A stretch of DNA of 64,000 nucleotides from Polaribacter filamentus (GCF_002943715.1 NZ_MQUA01000013.1:2039001-2103000); one strand, 5' to 3'. Counted from the stretch's first letter, positions 37,533-47,486 are shown. Notes: generated from the letters alone by a model not told the origin. A program made the numbers and translations.

Positions 37533-39776
37533 TTAAAACTTTGGTATTTTCGCATTCTTCCCCCACGCTTTATTTGGTAATTCGTCTAAAACAAGTTTTA
37601 ATGTACCGCCGTCCATAATTTGTTTGTGTGTAATAAACGGACTTGTAATTTCTTGTCCATTAATAAATGCTTTCTGAATGTATTTTTTAGTTCTGCTAGC
37701 GCCTTTAGCATGTATGACAAACTTCTTACCATTTTCAAGATTAATAGTCGTTTTTTCAAATACGGGACTTGTAATATCATAAAAAGGTAAGCCAGGGGTT
37801 GTAGGGTACAATCCCATTGAGGTAAAAACAACAAAGGCCGTCATGCCGCCACCATCTTCATCTCCTGGAATTCCAAAAATAGTATCCTTAAACCATACAT
37901 CCAGCAAAAATCGGGTGCGCTTTTGGGTTTTCCATGGCGCTCCAAAATAGTTGTACAAATATGGAATATGAAACGAAGGTTCATTACCCATGGAAAATTG
38001 ACCAACAAGACCCGTAGAATTTGAGCCGTTTACATAAAACAAATTTCTTTTCATTCCTAGTGGTTCTCTAAACAATTGGTCTAATCTGTTTTCAGCTTCT
38101 TTTTTTCCACCGAGCAGTGTTATTAATCCATCAATATCTTGCTGTACATCCCAAGCATAGGTCCAACCGTTATTTTCATCATAATAATCTCTATATCCTG
38201 CCCCCCCTGCAGATTTTGGATCAATATCAATCCAATTACCCTTGTCGTCTTTTGGCATAAATAATCTATGTTCGTTATGCCATAATTTTTTATAATCGTT
38301 TCCTTTTATTGAAAATTTATTATAATCGTCCTGTTTTCCTAATTCTTTTGCCAATTCACCCAATGCCCAGAAATCGTAACTAATCCCTAATGTTACCGCT
38401 ACGGCTTGACGTTTTTCAAAATCATCCATCATGGCTATGGTCTCTTTTTCTCCGGGATGAAGCGCCGGAAAATAACCATGCTCGTGATAAAAATCATCAA
38501 TCTCCAGTTTAGGAGTGCCTTGGCGCCATGGAATAAAAGTAGCTTGAGTCATGTTTTTTTTAATGCCTTCATAAGCTTTTTTAACATCGTAATCTTTTAA
38601 ACCTTTTCTATAACCATCAATAAACAAGGATCCCGAATGGTATGAGTTCATGCACATGTGGTTGCCGTGCACTTGTGGAAACGTTGGCATCCATCCGCTT
38701 TGTTCGTACATTAAGGTGTATGAATTTAGCATATCATTTTGCATTTCGGGAGTTAAAATGGTACGCAATGGATGGGCTGCCCGATAGGTATCCCACACCC
38801 AATCATCTGTATAAAATGGGCGATTGCTTTCATGAACTTTTCCATCATAGCCACTATAATATTTTCCGTATTCGTTGATATTAATCATACGCTCATACGT
38901 GCGATATAATGCCGTATAAAAAGTACGTTTCTGCGCCTCTGCACCGCCTTCAACTTCTATTTGATTAATCACTTTTTCCCATGCTTTTTTGCCAAATACC
39001 ACTACATCATCAAATCCTTTAGATGCTAATTCCTTTTCAAAATTTATTTTAGCCTGCTCATGACTTATATAAGAAACGGCATATTTAATATGAACTTCTG
39101 AAGGTGCCTCTTTTGGAAAGGATATAGAAAACTTACTGTTAGAAGTATTTCCTATAGTGCCTTTTATTACTTTATTATTAGAGTCTGTAATTATTGCATA
39201 CACGTAAACTGACATAACACGAGTTACTGGACTTGTTCCCCTAGTGGTATACTTTACTTTTTCAGTAAAAGCAAAAGCATTTTCGTTGTTTAAAAAAGCC
39301 GTCATGTCATTAGACCCTTTTATTAATATATTTTTATCTGCACGTTCAGGGAATTCGATTTTGTATATAGCCGATTTATTGGCAGGGGTAAAACTAACCC
39401 TGATATCATCATCAATTAAATAGGTACTATATAACCAAGGATGGTATATCTCTAAGTCATGATCTATATTCATTTTCTTATTCCAAGAATCATCAGTTAT
39501 TGTACCTAATGAAACTTTCATTTGAAATAAACCAGGGCGATTTCGATGCCCCACTATTTGAAGTGGAAATGCCGCTACCTCATCTGAAATGTAATCTGAT
39601 TTAGCGGGAAACATGCGCAACATTTGATTTGGAAGTTGCATAGTGGGGAAAGTTGGCACTAAAAACCGGGCTACATTTCCAATAGCAGGATCAACGTATT
39701 TTGTAAAATCTTCCTGAGCAAAAGACGTTGTTGTAGCATAAAAAGATAGGACTGCAATAATTATAATTTTCTTCAT
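37533..39776 (-). CDS. GH92-family protein, divergent branch, secreted
   Basis: This 747-residue protein has a signal peptide ending at SFAQ (about 21). The canonical GTGGHGHTFPG region is replaced by AIGNVARFLVPTFPTMQLPNQMLR near 31-54. MGNEPSFHIPYLYNY keeps the general-acid Glu of the NEPS motif, and GDEDGGGMTAFVVF from about 638 keeps the acidic cluster but with GGG where canonical members have CGQ/xGQ. Length and both domains match GH92. It forms a pair with the 42675-44942 product, which shares these replacements. Family members are Ca-dependent exo-alpha-mannosidases; the altered N-terminal loop suggests a different linkage or a substituted mannose. A 659-bp gap precedes it, so it may have its own promoter. 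Confidence 0.9.
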   Translation of the reverse strand: MKKIIIIAVLSFYATTTSFAQEDFTKYVDPAIGNVARFLVPTFPTMQLPNQMLRMFPAKSDYISDEVAAFPLQIVGHRNRPGLFQMKVSLGTITDDSWNKKMNIDHDLEIYHPWLYSTYLIDDDIRVSFTPANKSAIYKIEFPERADKNILIKGSNDMTAFLNNENAFAFTEKVKYTTRGTSPVTRVMSVYVYAIITDSNNKVIKGTIGNTSNSKFSISFPKEAPSEVHIKYAVSYISHEQAKINFEKELASKGFDDVVVFGKKAWEKVINQIEVEGGAEAQKRTFYTALYRTYERMININEYGKYYSGYDGKVHESNRPFYTDDWVWDTYRAAHPLRTILTPEMQNDMLNSYTLMYEQSGWMPTFPQVHGNHMCMNSYHSGSLFIDGYRKGLKDYDVKKAYEGIKKNMTQATFIPWRQGTPKLEIDDFYHEHGYFPALHPGEKETIAMMDDFEKRQAVAVTLGISYDFWALGELAKELGKQDDYNKFSIKGNDYKKLWHNEHRLFMPKDDKGNWIDIDPKSAGGAGYRDYYDENNGWTYAWDVQQDIDGLITLLGGKKEAENRLDQLFREPLGMKRNLFYVNGSNSTGLVGQFSMGNEPSFHIPYLYNYFGAPWKTQKRTRFLLDVWFKDTIFGIPGDEDGGGMTAFVVFTSMGLYPTTPGLPFYDITSPVFEKTTINLENGKKFVIHAKGASRTKKYIQKAFINGQEITSPFITHKQIMDGGTLKLVLDELPNKAWGKNAKIPKF

Positions 39777-40435
39777 TAAAAAAAATGGATTAAGTATTTT
39801 AATTTTTATGCTAATTAAACCGAGAAGCTTAATATTTCATTAATAAAAAAATAATTTTAAGGGTCTGAAATAATTTTCAATGAAAAAAATTAAAATAGAA
39901 GAAATAATAGTAAAATCCCGTATTATAGAATTTGTTTTCTAATTTATTCTGATATTTTTAACACGTCTTGTCGTCCTATAAAAAATTTAAACCTACGCCT
40001 CTTTTAAAGTCATAATTAGAGAGTTGATTAAAACAAACTTAAAATTAGTTTAATATTAAATACTAATCAAATTTCAAATCTAAAGGACTCATATCAACAA
40101 ACACATCTCAAAAGAATTACAAAACAGAAAAAATAAGTAGAAAATTTATAAGTTTTAGTACAACACAATTTCGTTTAACCGCAAGTTTATTAAATCTTTA
40201 AATAAAATGATAAAACCCCTCGATATAATACCACATCTTATTTAAAATGACCGTAACAAAATACCCTTTTTTACTTTCTATTTCAACATAAAAGAAACCG
40301 TAACTGCGGCTATGCTTTATTTTTCTGTTTTCTATAAAGAAAAAAATCATCATTTTTTTTACAGTAATTTTAATCAAAAAATGGTATAAAGTCATTTTTA
40401 AAAATTTACCCTTAAGTATTTGTTATCTTCATTTA
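39777..40435. other. Long intergenic gap upstream of the GH92 gene
   Basis: These 659 bp of AT-rich DNA show no convincing gene; the 65-codon open frame on the minus strand is low-complexity. CAAAnnTA matches (TAnnTTTG on the minus strand) occur at 40034-40041 and 40075-40082, too far upstream and too easily matched by chance to assign. Confidence 0.5.
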
Positions 40436-41239
40436 CTATTCCTTTTCCTTCAATGCCACAAAATTATGAGAAACACTATCAGAAGTCACATTCCACAACC
40501 GAAACCCTAATGGCCGCTTATCAAAATTTTTACTTGTAGTTTCGCCACTAACCAATTGTATATTTCCAAATTGATTAATTACCGTTTCATGTTTATGCCC
40601 TGACAAGTATGCCTTAACCTTATTCTTTTTAAGAAGACTCAAAATTTCTTTGCGAGTATTTAATGGTAAATTAAAATAAACCTCTTTCTCGTCAGGCGTT
40701 TTTAAAAATATGGGATAATGCCCAATTACAAAAATGGAAGCATCCTTCTTTCCTAAACTATCTAAAGTATGCTTAAACCACTCATGATGTTTTTCAGATT
40801 CATGAGTTACATTAACTTTCCATAACTGAGTGTTGGTAACCATAAATGTTATATCCCTATTTTTAAAAGTGAAATAATCTTTACCTATTACATCCCTATA
40901 GTAAGCTAATGTAATATCATTTGGAGTATTCCCCACGTCATGATTTCCTGGAGCTAGGTAACAAGGTATATTAAAACCTTTTAAAATACTTTTAAAATCA
41001 GCATAAGAACTATCTGAAGCATGGTGGACCAAATCTCCACAAATCACAGCAAAATCAGGTTCTAATTCATTTATTTGGCTTACCGCTTGTTTAAATGACT
41101 TGATATCATGTTCATAACCACCCATACCCAGTTGGGTATCACAAAGTTGTACAAAAGTAAATGGCTCCTGTTCCTTTTTAAAACAAGACAAAGCTGTTAA
41201 CAGCAAACACAACAAACCAACTAAAAACTTGCCATTCAT
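40436..41239 (-). CDS. Metallophosphoesterase lipoprotein
   Basis: I start at the ATG at 41239 (MNGKFLVGLL), which gives a lipoprotein leader with lipobox TALSC; the in-frame ATG at 41263 would overlap the upstream gene. The calcineurin-like motifs are QLCDTQLG (D-x-H variant with Gln), ICGDLVHH, PGNHDVG, GHYP and SGHKHE. The first motif reads DTQ rather than the usual DxH/DPQ, a pattern found in several lipoprotein phosphoesterases. The product should bind two metals and cleave a phosphate mono- or diester in the periplasm or at the surface. It starts 5 bp after the alkaline phosphatase stop, so the two are very likely co-expressed and may act in sequence on one phosphorylated substrate. Confidence 0.87.
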   Translation of the reverse strand: MNGKFLVGLLCLLLTALSCFKKEQEPFTFVQLCDTQLGMGGYEHDIKSFKQAVSQINELEPDFAVICGDLVHHASDSSYADFKSILKGFNIPCYLAPGNHDVGNTPNDITLAYYRDVIGKDYFTFKNRDITFMVTNTQLWKVNVTHESEKHHEWFKHTLDSLGKKDASIFVIGHYPIFLKTPDEKEVYFNLPLNTRKEILSLLKKNKVKAYLSGHKHETVINQFGNIQLVSGETTSKNFDKRPLGFRLWNVTSDSVSHNFVALKEKE

Positions 41240-41244
41240 ATAAG

Positions 41245-42351
41245 CTAATTCTTTGTTTTCCAATTAGTAACTTTTAATATTTTATCGAATATCTCATTAT
41301 TTTCATAAACCCCTATGAATTGCTCAGCCCCAGGGCCAAAAGCAAAAACAGGAATTAATGTTGCTGAGTGACCGCCATTTGAAAAAGACATACCTACTTC
41401 TGTATAATCTCTATATTTTGATCCATCTTTTTTTGTTTTCTCTTTTCCTGAAAGTGTAAACCCTCCTGTTTCATGATCTGAAGTTACAATAACTAAGGTA
41501 TTTCCATCTTTTTGTGCAAAATCCAAAACCTTCCCAATAGTATTATCAAAATCTATTAATTCAGAAACTAAATAAGGGCCATCATTTTGATGACCACCCC
41601 AATCAATCTGAGAACCTTCTGCCATGATAAAAAAACCTTTATTATCTTTTCCTAAAAAATCAATAGCCAAATTAGTAGCTTTTGAAAGAAAATCACCTCT
41701 TCCTTCCGACATTTTTGGCATTTCGTTAGGTGCTAGTAAATAACCTGCTTTTTTGTAATTTTTAATACTATTAAAATCATCCAAACCGTTTTTATTTATA
41801 TAAAAATCTTTAGCTTCTAATCCTTTTATTAAATCATTACTAAAAAAATTTGTTCCCCCAGCTGCAAAAAAATCAACACTTGATTTTACGAGATCTCCCG
41901 CTATTTCTTTATTCATTTGTCTACTTGGTTGATGCGCAAAAAAACTAGCAGGTGTGGCGTGAATTATAGAAGAGGTTGCAATGAGGCCTGTTTTAATATT
42001 ATTATCATGAGCTATTTCAACTAAATTCTTTAAAGCTAAAGAATCATTAGAAACTCCAATGGCACCGTTAAATGTTTTCTCGCCACAAGCAAAAGCTGTT
42101 GCTCCTGCTGCCGAGTCTGTAACATCTTGTTTTGAAGATGATGTATTTATGAGTCCAATGTTATCAAATCTAGCGTAGTTTGCTTTTGTATCTTTAAAAT
42201 AAAATGCAGATGAAATCTGAGACAATCCTGTTCCATCACTAATCAATAAAATTACATTTTTTGGCTTGTTATTCTCCTTGATAGTTTTTACTGAAACACA
42301 TGAAGTAATTAAAAAAACCAACAGTATTAGCGCATTTGTTTTTAAATTCAT
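41245..42351 (-). CDS. Alkaline phosphatase, lipoprotein
   Basis: This 368-residue protein has lipobox LITSC (Cys 18). LISDGTGLSQ carries the first metal Asp (about 39), and VTDSAAGATAFACG places the nucleophilic Ser at about 80. IHATPASFFAHQPSR, EGSQIDWGGHQNDG, TSDHETGGF and GGHS are the remaining metal and active-site motifs, all intact. It should hydrolyse phosphate monoesters. Unlike PhoA-type stand-alone genes, it sits inside the PUL with the metallophosphoesterase 5 bp downstream, suggesting removal of phosphate from a glycan or phosphate scavenging linked to polysaccharide use. A 323-bp gap upstream may hold its promoter. No PHO-box-like motif was recognised. Confidence 0.92.
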   Translation of the reverse strand: MNLKTNALILLVFLITSCVSVKTIKENNKPKNVILLISDGTGLSQISSAFYFKDTKANYARFDNIGLINTSSSKQDVTDSAAGATAFACGEKTFNGAIGVSNDSLALKNLVEIAHDNNIKTGLIATSSIIHATPASFFAHQPSRQMNKEIAGDLVKSSVDFFAAGGTNFFSNDLIKGLEAKDFYINKNGLDDFNSIKNYKKAGYLLAPNEMPKMSEGRGDFLSKATNLAIDFLGKDNKGFFIMAEGSQIDWGGHQNDGPYLVSELIDFDNTIGKVLDFAQKDGNTLVIVTSDHETGGFTLSGKEKTKKDGSKYRDYTEVGMSFSNGGHSATLIPVFAFGPGAEQFIGVYENNEIFDKILKVTNWKTKN

Positions 42352-42674
42352 TTTATTTAATTTATAAAGTTCGACTAAACCTTTTTCTTTTGAAATTGTA
42401 GAATAAATATACTATAGACTATTCTCCTACTTAAATTCACTTAATTTACATAACGCTGAATCATACTTTCATACTATTGACTATTAATAGCTTAACATCA
42501 ATACAACTAAAATATCTTCTTAATATTTTAATTTACTTCCAATCATTACTTTTTTCTTATGATTAATTGAACTCAATTTATAAACTAAAACTAATCTAAA
42601 CAAATAAAAAAAATCACTCGTGAATATAATATTTGATTCACTTATGTTTTATAATCAATATTTAATTAAAAATT
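42352..42674. other. Intergenic gap upstream of the alkaline phosphatase gene
   Basis: These 323 AT-rich bp lie between the GH92 stop and the alkaline phosphatase start. I see no gene, clear hairpin or full TAnnTTTG match. Confidence 0.5.
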
Positions 42675-44942
42675 TTAATCTATTGATGGAGGAGCACTAC
42701 TAATCGCACTACCCCAATTTTTATTAGCCTTATTCCCCATTATCAATTCCAAAGTTCCTCCATTAGCAATATCATTATGTGAAAACCATGGCTTATCCCA
42801 AACTTCCCCATTCAATCTAGCAGATTGTATATACTTATTTTCTGGAGCATAATTTCTTGTGCTTATTGTAAAATCACTTCCATTCTCTAAATGCACTATA
42901 GATTTTTCAAAAACAGGGCTACCAATATTATACATTGGTATACCTGGTGTTACTGGATAAAATCCTAATTGAGAAAACACTACAAAAGCTGTCATTCCAC
43001 CCCCATCTTCATCTCCTGGCACGCCCATTAAATCATCTCTAAACCATTGATCTAATAACGTACGAATCCGTTTCTGAGTTTTCCACGGCTGTCCTGCATA
43101 ATTATATAAATAAGGAATGTGTAACGAAGGCTCATTTGCCATAGTAAACTGCCCTACGTTTCCGGTTTGGTCCGGCAATTGTGCATAAAAAGCGTATTTA
43201 CTCCTACCCAAAGGTTCAATAAACATACTATTTAAATTGTCCAAAAAAGAGGCATTTCCACCCATTAGATTTATTAAATCCTTTATGTTATGTTGCACAT
43301 CCCAACGGTAAGTCCAGCCATTATTTTCGCTATAAAATTTGCGGGCACCCATGCCACCTGAAAATTTATAATCAAAGGGTTCTATGAAATTGCCTTGATC
43401 ATCTTTAGGATGGAAAAATTCAGTTTCTGGATTGAATAAGTTTTGGTAATTAAAAGAATTCTTAAGAAAATGTTGATATTCTTGATTTTTTCCCAATTCT
43501 TTTGCTATTTGGGATAGGCACCATTCGTCATAAGACGTTCCCAAAGTTACTGCCACAGGCTGTCTGCTTTCAAAAACATGCACTTCTGGCACGGTTTCTT
43601 CTTCGCCTTCATGTAACGCAGGAAAATAACCTTTTTCTTTATAAAATGCATCCAGCTCTCCTGCCGGTTTTCCAGACCAAGGCGCCAAGGTTTTTTGAGT
43701 TATAGCATTTTTACAAGCTTCGTATGCTTTTTCTAAATCAAAGTTTCGCAATCCTTTTTTATAGGCATCAATCACAGAAGCCACACCGTGGTTGGAATTC
43801 ATTCTGCGGCTATCGCCTGTTACCTCTGGAAATGTAGGCATCCAAAAATGATCCATTTGTTCAGCCATAGTTATAAATGAATTTATAACATTTTCTTCGG
43901 TCTTAGGGTCAATCAAAACTCTTAAAGGGTGGTGTGCTCTGTACGAATCCCAAATCCAATCATCTGTGTAGAATGGACGGCCATTATCTTCATGAACGCT
44001 ATTATCAAAAGCACTGTAATATCTGCCATCCTCTGAAAGACAAACGGGTCTTTCGTAAGTGCGATATAGTGATGTGTAAAACACAGACTTATCTGAGTAA
44101 TCACCACCTTCAACTTCAATCTTATTTAGAGCATCATTCCAGATTTGACGTGCCGAAGTTTGTAGTGACTTTATGTTTTGAGCTTTAACTTCTCGTTCTA
44201 AATTGCGCTTGGCTTGATTTTCATCAATAAATGAAATACCATAACGGATATTTAATTTTTTAATGTTTTTAGGAAATTTTAAAACGACGCAGGCATCTGT
44301 TCCTTCAGTACTTGTTTCACCATTTAACAAACTATCTTTAAGTGCAGAGACTGTTTCTGGCTGCTCTTCCAAAACCATATACAAGTAAACTTTTGTGTCA
44401 TTTTCTATAAGTTGAAATCCTGATAATGCAGAACCATCCCATGCCATAAATCCATTTCTGGAATTGACAATCAAGTAAGCATCTTCATCCTTAGCAAAAT
44501 CAATTTCATACATCGCCGATTGATGTGACAAACCAAAATTAACGGTGGTTTGTTGTTCATCTAAATAAACTTTATAGGAATAAGGAGTTAATTTTTCATT
44601 GTCATAACTATAATCTATTACGGGTTTTAAATCTGCTTCTTCTCCTTGAAAAGGACTAAGATTAAAGGCTGAACTTCCACGATGGCTTGTAATTATTAAA
44701 GGTAATCCATTTAATAAATCTGCTGTAAAATCTCGACGTTCTGGATATACACGCAACATACTATTTGGTAAATGCATGGTTGGAAATGTGGGCACTAACA
44801 AGTGACTTATGTTTCCTATATAAGGATTTACATAATCGACAGGATCCACTTTATTCTCTTTTTTAGCAGTAACCGAATAGGCCATTAAGCCTAATACAAG
44901 GGCCGTTCCTATAAATATCGTATTTCTCCAACTTTTTTTCAT
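42675..44942 (-). CDS. GH92-family protein, divergent branch
   Basis: This 755-residue protein has an N-terminal hydrophobic segment that works as signal or anchor (about 8-26). It shares the altered N-terminal block YIGNISHLLVPTFPTMHLPN with the 37533-39776 product instead of GTGGHGHTFPG. MANEPSLHIPYLYNY retains the general-acid Glu, and GDEDGGGMTAFVVF from about 643 retains the acidic cluster. All-over length and the C-terminal beta domain match GH92. It lies 83 bp downstream of the GH71/99-like lipoprotein, in the part of the operon led by the two SusCD pairs. Two related but clearly different paralogues suggest they remove mannose units in distinct substitution or linkage contexts. Confidence 0.9.
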   Translation of the reverse strand: MKKSWRNTIFIGTALVLGLMAYSVTAKKENKVDPVDYVNPYIGNISHLLVPTFPTMHLPNSMLRVYPERRDFTADLLNGLPLIITSHRGSSAFNLSPFQGEEADLKPVIDYSYDNEKLTPYSYKVYLDEQQTTVNFGLSHQSAMYEIDFAKDEDAYLIVNSRNGFMAWDGSALSGFQLIENDTKVYLYMVLEEQPETVSALKDSLLNGETSTEGTDACVVLKFPKNIKKLNIRYGISFIDENQAKRNLEREVKAQNIKSLQTSARQIWNDALNKIEVEGGDYSDKSVFYTSLYRTYERPVCLSEDGRYYSAFDNSVHEDNGRPFYTDDWIWDSYRAHHPLRVLIDPKTEENVINSFITMAEQMDHFWMPTFPEVTGDSRRMNSNHGVASVIDAYKKGLRNFDLEKAYEACKNAITQKTLAPWSGKPAGELDAFYKEKGYFPALHEGEEETVPEVHVFESRQPVAVTLGTSYDEWCLSQIAKELGKNQEYQHFLKNSFNYQNLFNPETEFFHPKDDQGNFIEPFDYKFSGGMGARKFYSENNGWTYRWDVQHNIKDLINLMGGNASFLDNLNSMFIEPLGRSKYAFYAQLPDQTGNVGQFTMANEPSLHIPYLYNYAGQPWKTQKRIRTLLDQWFRDDLMGVPGDEDGGGMTAFVVFSQLGFYPVTPGIPMYNIGSPVFEKSIVHLENGSDFTISTRNYAPENKYIQSARLNGEVWDKPWFSHNDIANGGTLELIMGNKANKNWGSAISSAPPSID

Positions 44943-45025
44943 CTTTTACTTTATATTTACAAAACAAAAAAATAAATACAAGCAAGAAAATGGGCTTACT
45001 TGTATTTAAAATTATGTTATTCAAA

Positions 45026-46384
45026 TTAATTACGTATTGGTTTCGTGCTATTATAAGAATCATCACCATGAAACCAATTAGCTGCTTGACCAGTTAACCA
45101 CAAATAATAATCAGATTTTAAACCTTCTTCAATGCCTACAAATTTATAGCCATCATTACCTTCAACTACGGGTACTTCATTCTCTCTTTTAACCTTAAAA
45201 ATGGCAGTTCCTTCATCAACTTCATCAAACATGGCCATATATAAGCTCTGAGCACCACCAGCCTTAGCTCCATCAACTTGTGCCCATAAGAACTCACCTT
45301 CTAATCTTGGGATTGAATTAAAATAATTAGGCTCTCTCTTTAAGTTCCCCCATGAAAAACCAGGAAAAACTAAAGGCACATAATCTACATCGTTCTCTGC
45401 AGCCCATTGTACGTCTCCAGCCACTTTACTTACATTTCTGTAACTAGTAGGTGAATTGTAACGTCCTACAGCCCAAGGCATAATCATATCTACTTTTCTG
45501 ATTATATCGTGTAATTCTGGACCAGGCTCAGTATCATTAGTTTGTTCTCTCCAATAGTATGGTACACCAAGCATGATAGAAACCTTATCATCATTAGGTC
45601 CTTTTAAATTATCTACAAGTTTATCAACATCTTCAGTACTATAATCTCTATCTCCATCAAAACCAACACCCCATATAGACATCATAGGTTTACCGTTATG
45701 CCATAAATAGGTTGGATTTTCAATATTATTATTTAGTCTAAATTTACGTACTAATTCATTCCAATCCTCTTGTAATAAAGGAATCCTATCACTATTGCTT
45801 CCACTTAAATCATACATGACACTAATTGCTCTCCCATACTTTTTTGCTGCTTTTAAAGCATGTCGTAACACCCTATCAAAATGACGTTTACCATTTTCAT
45901 TATCAATTACTTCAGCTAAAAACCGTTGCATGTGTACACCATCGATATTGTTTTCTTGCATCCATCTAAAATGTGTATCAACAGTTTGTTCATCAAAAGA
46001 ACTAAAAAGAAACGTATCCGAACCATCAGGATTTTTATAAGGCGTTATATATTTATTTTCATATTCAGTCATATCTGGCCACATATCTATTGAACTACAT
46101 GAGTTTGTAAAACCACCACATGCGCCATTTCGATAGTGATACCATCCTCTATTAGAGTCATCGCCTTCAGCCGCAAACCAACCTTGGTAGCCAGCCATAA
46201 CTAAACCATTATAAGATTTGTATACGCTGTCCTCTGGATCGTAAACGGTATCATCTTCAAGAACATAACCAGGTGCAACGAACATTGCACTTTCCACACC
46301 GTTAGGTTTATCGCACGACGTATTGATTACCAAAAGAGGAACAATCATTAGAAAATAATAAAATTTTAATTTCAAATTTTTCAT
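45026..46384 (-). CDS. GH71/99-like glycosidase, lipoprotein
   Basis: This 452-residue protein has lipobox VINTSC (about 24), then GLVMAGYQGWF, CSSIDMWPDMTEY, HFRWMQENNIDGVHMQRFL and a TIM barrel, ending in MFDEVDEGTAI with both Glu of the GH99-like E-x-x-E motif. It is the close paralogue of the amber-disrupted gene at 25787-27154. Its C-terminus differs from the other three: TGQAANWFHGDDSYN replaces the conserved G-x-AG-x-MLRG-x-IPFS. It is 47 bp downstream of the SusE/F-like gene, the first enzyme of the core operon, and as a surface lipoprotein it is a candidate for first extracellular cleavage of the polymer before SusCD uptake. Activity is inferred from family resemblance. Confidence 0.85.
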   Translation of the reverse strand: MKNLKLKFYYFLMIVPLLVINTSCDKPNGVESAMFVAPGYVLEDDTVYDPEDSVYKSYNGLVMAGYQGWFAAEGDDSNRGWYHYRNGACGGFTNSCSSIDMWPDMTEYENKYITPYKNPDGSDTFLFSSFDEQTVDTHFRWMQENNIDGVHMQRFLAEVIDNENGKRHFDRVLRHALKAAKKYGRAISVMYDLSGSNSDRIPLLQEDWNELVRKFRLNNNIENPTYLWHNGKPMMSIWGVGFDGDRDYSTEDVDKLVDNLKGPNDDKVSIMLGVPYYWREQTNDTEPGPELHDIIRKVDMIMPWAVGRYNSPTSYRNVSKVAGDVQWAAENDVDYVPLVFPGFSWGNLKREPNYFNSIPRLEGEFLWAQVDGAKAGGAQSLYMAMFDEVDEGTAIFKVKRENEVPVVEGNDGYKFVGIEEGLKSDYYLWLTGQAANWFHGDDSYNSTKPIRN

Positions 46385-46431
46385 GTATTTTTATTTATTT
46401 TTATTTTTTTAGAATACCGAAAATTGACTAA

Positions 46432-47486
46432 TTATTGAGTGACTTTAACTGAAAATTTTTCGAATTTAATATCAGTATCTAGAAACACCAATGAGTCATT
46501 AACTTGATAAGATTGACCACGATCTTCAAAAGTATAGTCAAGATAAATAGTTCTGTGTCTTTTACCATTGTAACTCTCAGCTCTTTGATCAGCTTTTGAA
46601 TAATAAATACCTGTTCCGCTAATTATATCTGTTGTACCATCAAATGATCTCACTGTAACATCATTATTAGCTTCATCAAAAGTTAAAACCATAGAATACT
46701 GTTCACCCCTTCTTTCCTCATATCGACCACCACCAGCAACTTTATCAGTTTTACTTTGAGTTAAAGAAGCCGTACTTAACTTTATTCCAATATTATCATC
46801 AAGAAAACGTGTACTATAGCTAATGGTATCTTTTGGTGCAGTAGGATCAGTTATGTTAACACTTCTTCCACGATACAAATAAGCACCATGAGTTGGATTT
46901 ATATATTTAACACCAAAAAGCACATAATCTTTTGGCTCTTGGCCCGAAAGCCAATCTGAACTAACACGTCGATCTGGATTAACCACACCACCAGCAGGAA
47001 ATCCTTGAAGAATTGAATCTGCTCTTTTTACCGCAGTCATTTTAACAGGAATTACATAATGCAAGCCAGTTGTTAAAGGATCTGCAAAAAAAGCATCTGT
47101 TAAATCAACCCGCATTTTCCCAATAAAACTACCTGCTGGAATTGTTATTTTATCGAATGTTGCATTATAATAACTTGGAGGTAATATTTCAAGAAGATTA
47201 TCATCACCGTCTGTTATATTAAGGGCTAAATCTGAAGCTAACTCAACATCTATCTCTATATCTGCAGTGTTTTTATAAGCACCGCCCATAGTAGCACCTA
47301 TACTAAAAGCACGTTCTATATCAATAGAATTATCACCTATTACCTCATCACCAAGCATAATTGTTCTTATAGGTGTTTGGAAAGGGAAATACACAGATTG
47401 AAATTCGAAATCATCAAATTCAATATCAGTATTAGTGCAGCTTACTATGGCTATAATTAAGCCCAGTATTATATATATTTTTTCAT
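46432..47486 (-). CDS. SusE/F-like surface lipoprotein (DUF1735-type), frame shifted just after the start
   Basis: The main open frame begins at a GTG at 47394, but clear coding sequence continues upstream: IAIVSCTNTDIEFDDFEF, a lipobox with mature N-terminus. The ATG at 47486 lies 43 bp after the SusD2 gene and reads M-K-K-Y-I-stop; the lipobox is in a different frame. Removing one TA from the TATATATA tract, or adding one A to the A6 run, gives M-K-K-(I/Y)-I-I-L-G-L-I-I-A-I-V-S-C, a perfect leader. The mature protein has a DUF1735-like domain (PIRTIMLGDEVIGDN, then GLHYVIPVKM) and a DUF4361-like C-terminus, as in glycan-binding SusE/F-position proteins. Position between SusD2 and a surface GH71/99-like gene supports that. 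Sequencing error, phase variation or early decay are all possible. Confidence 0.75.

Noticed and set aside
40198..40395. 65-codon minus-strand open frame in the gap before the GH92 gene
   Set aside because: Composition is low-complexity and AT-driven, with no signal peptide or family resemblance.
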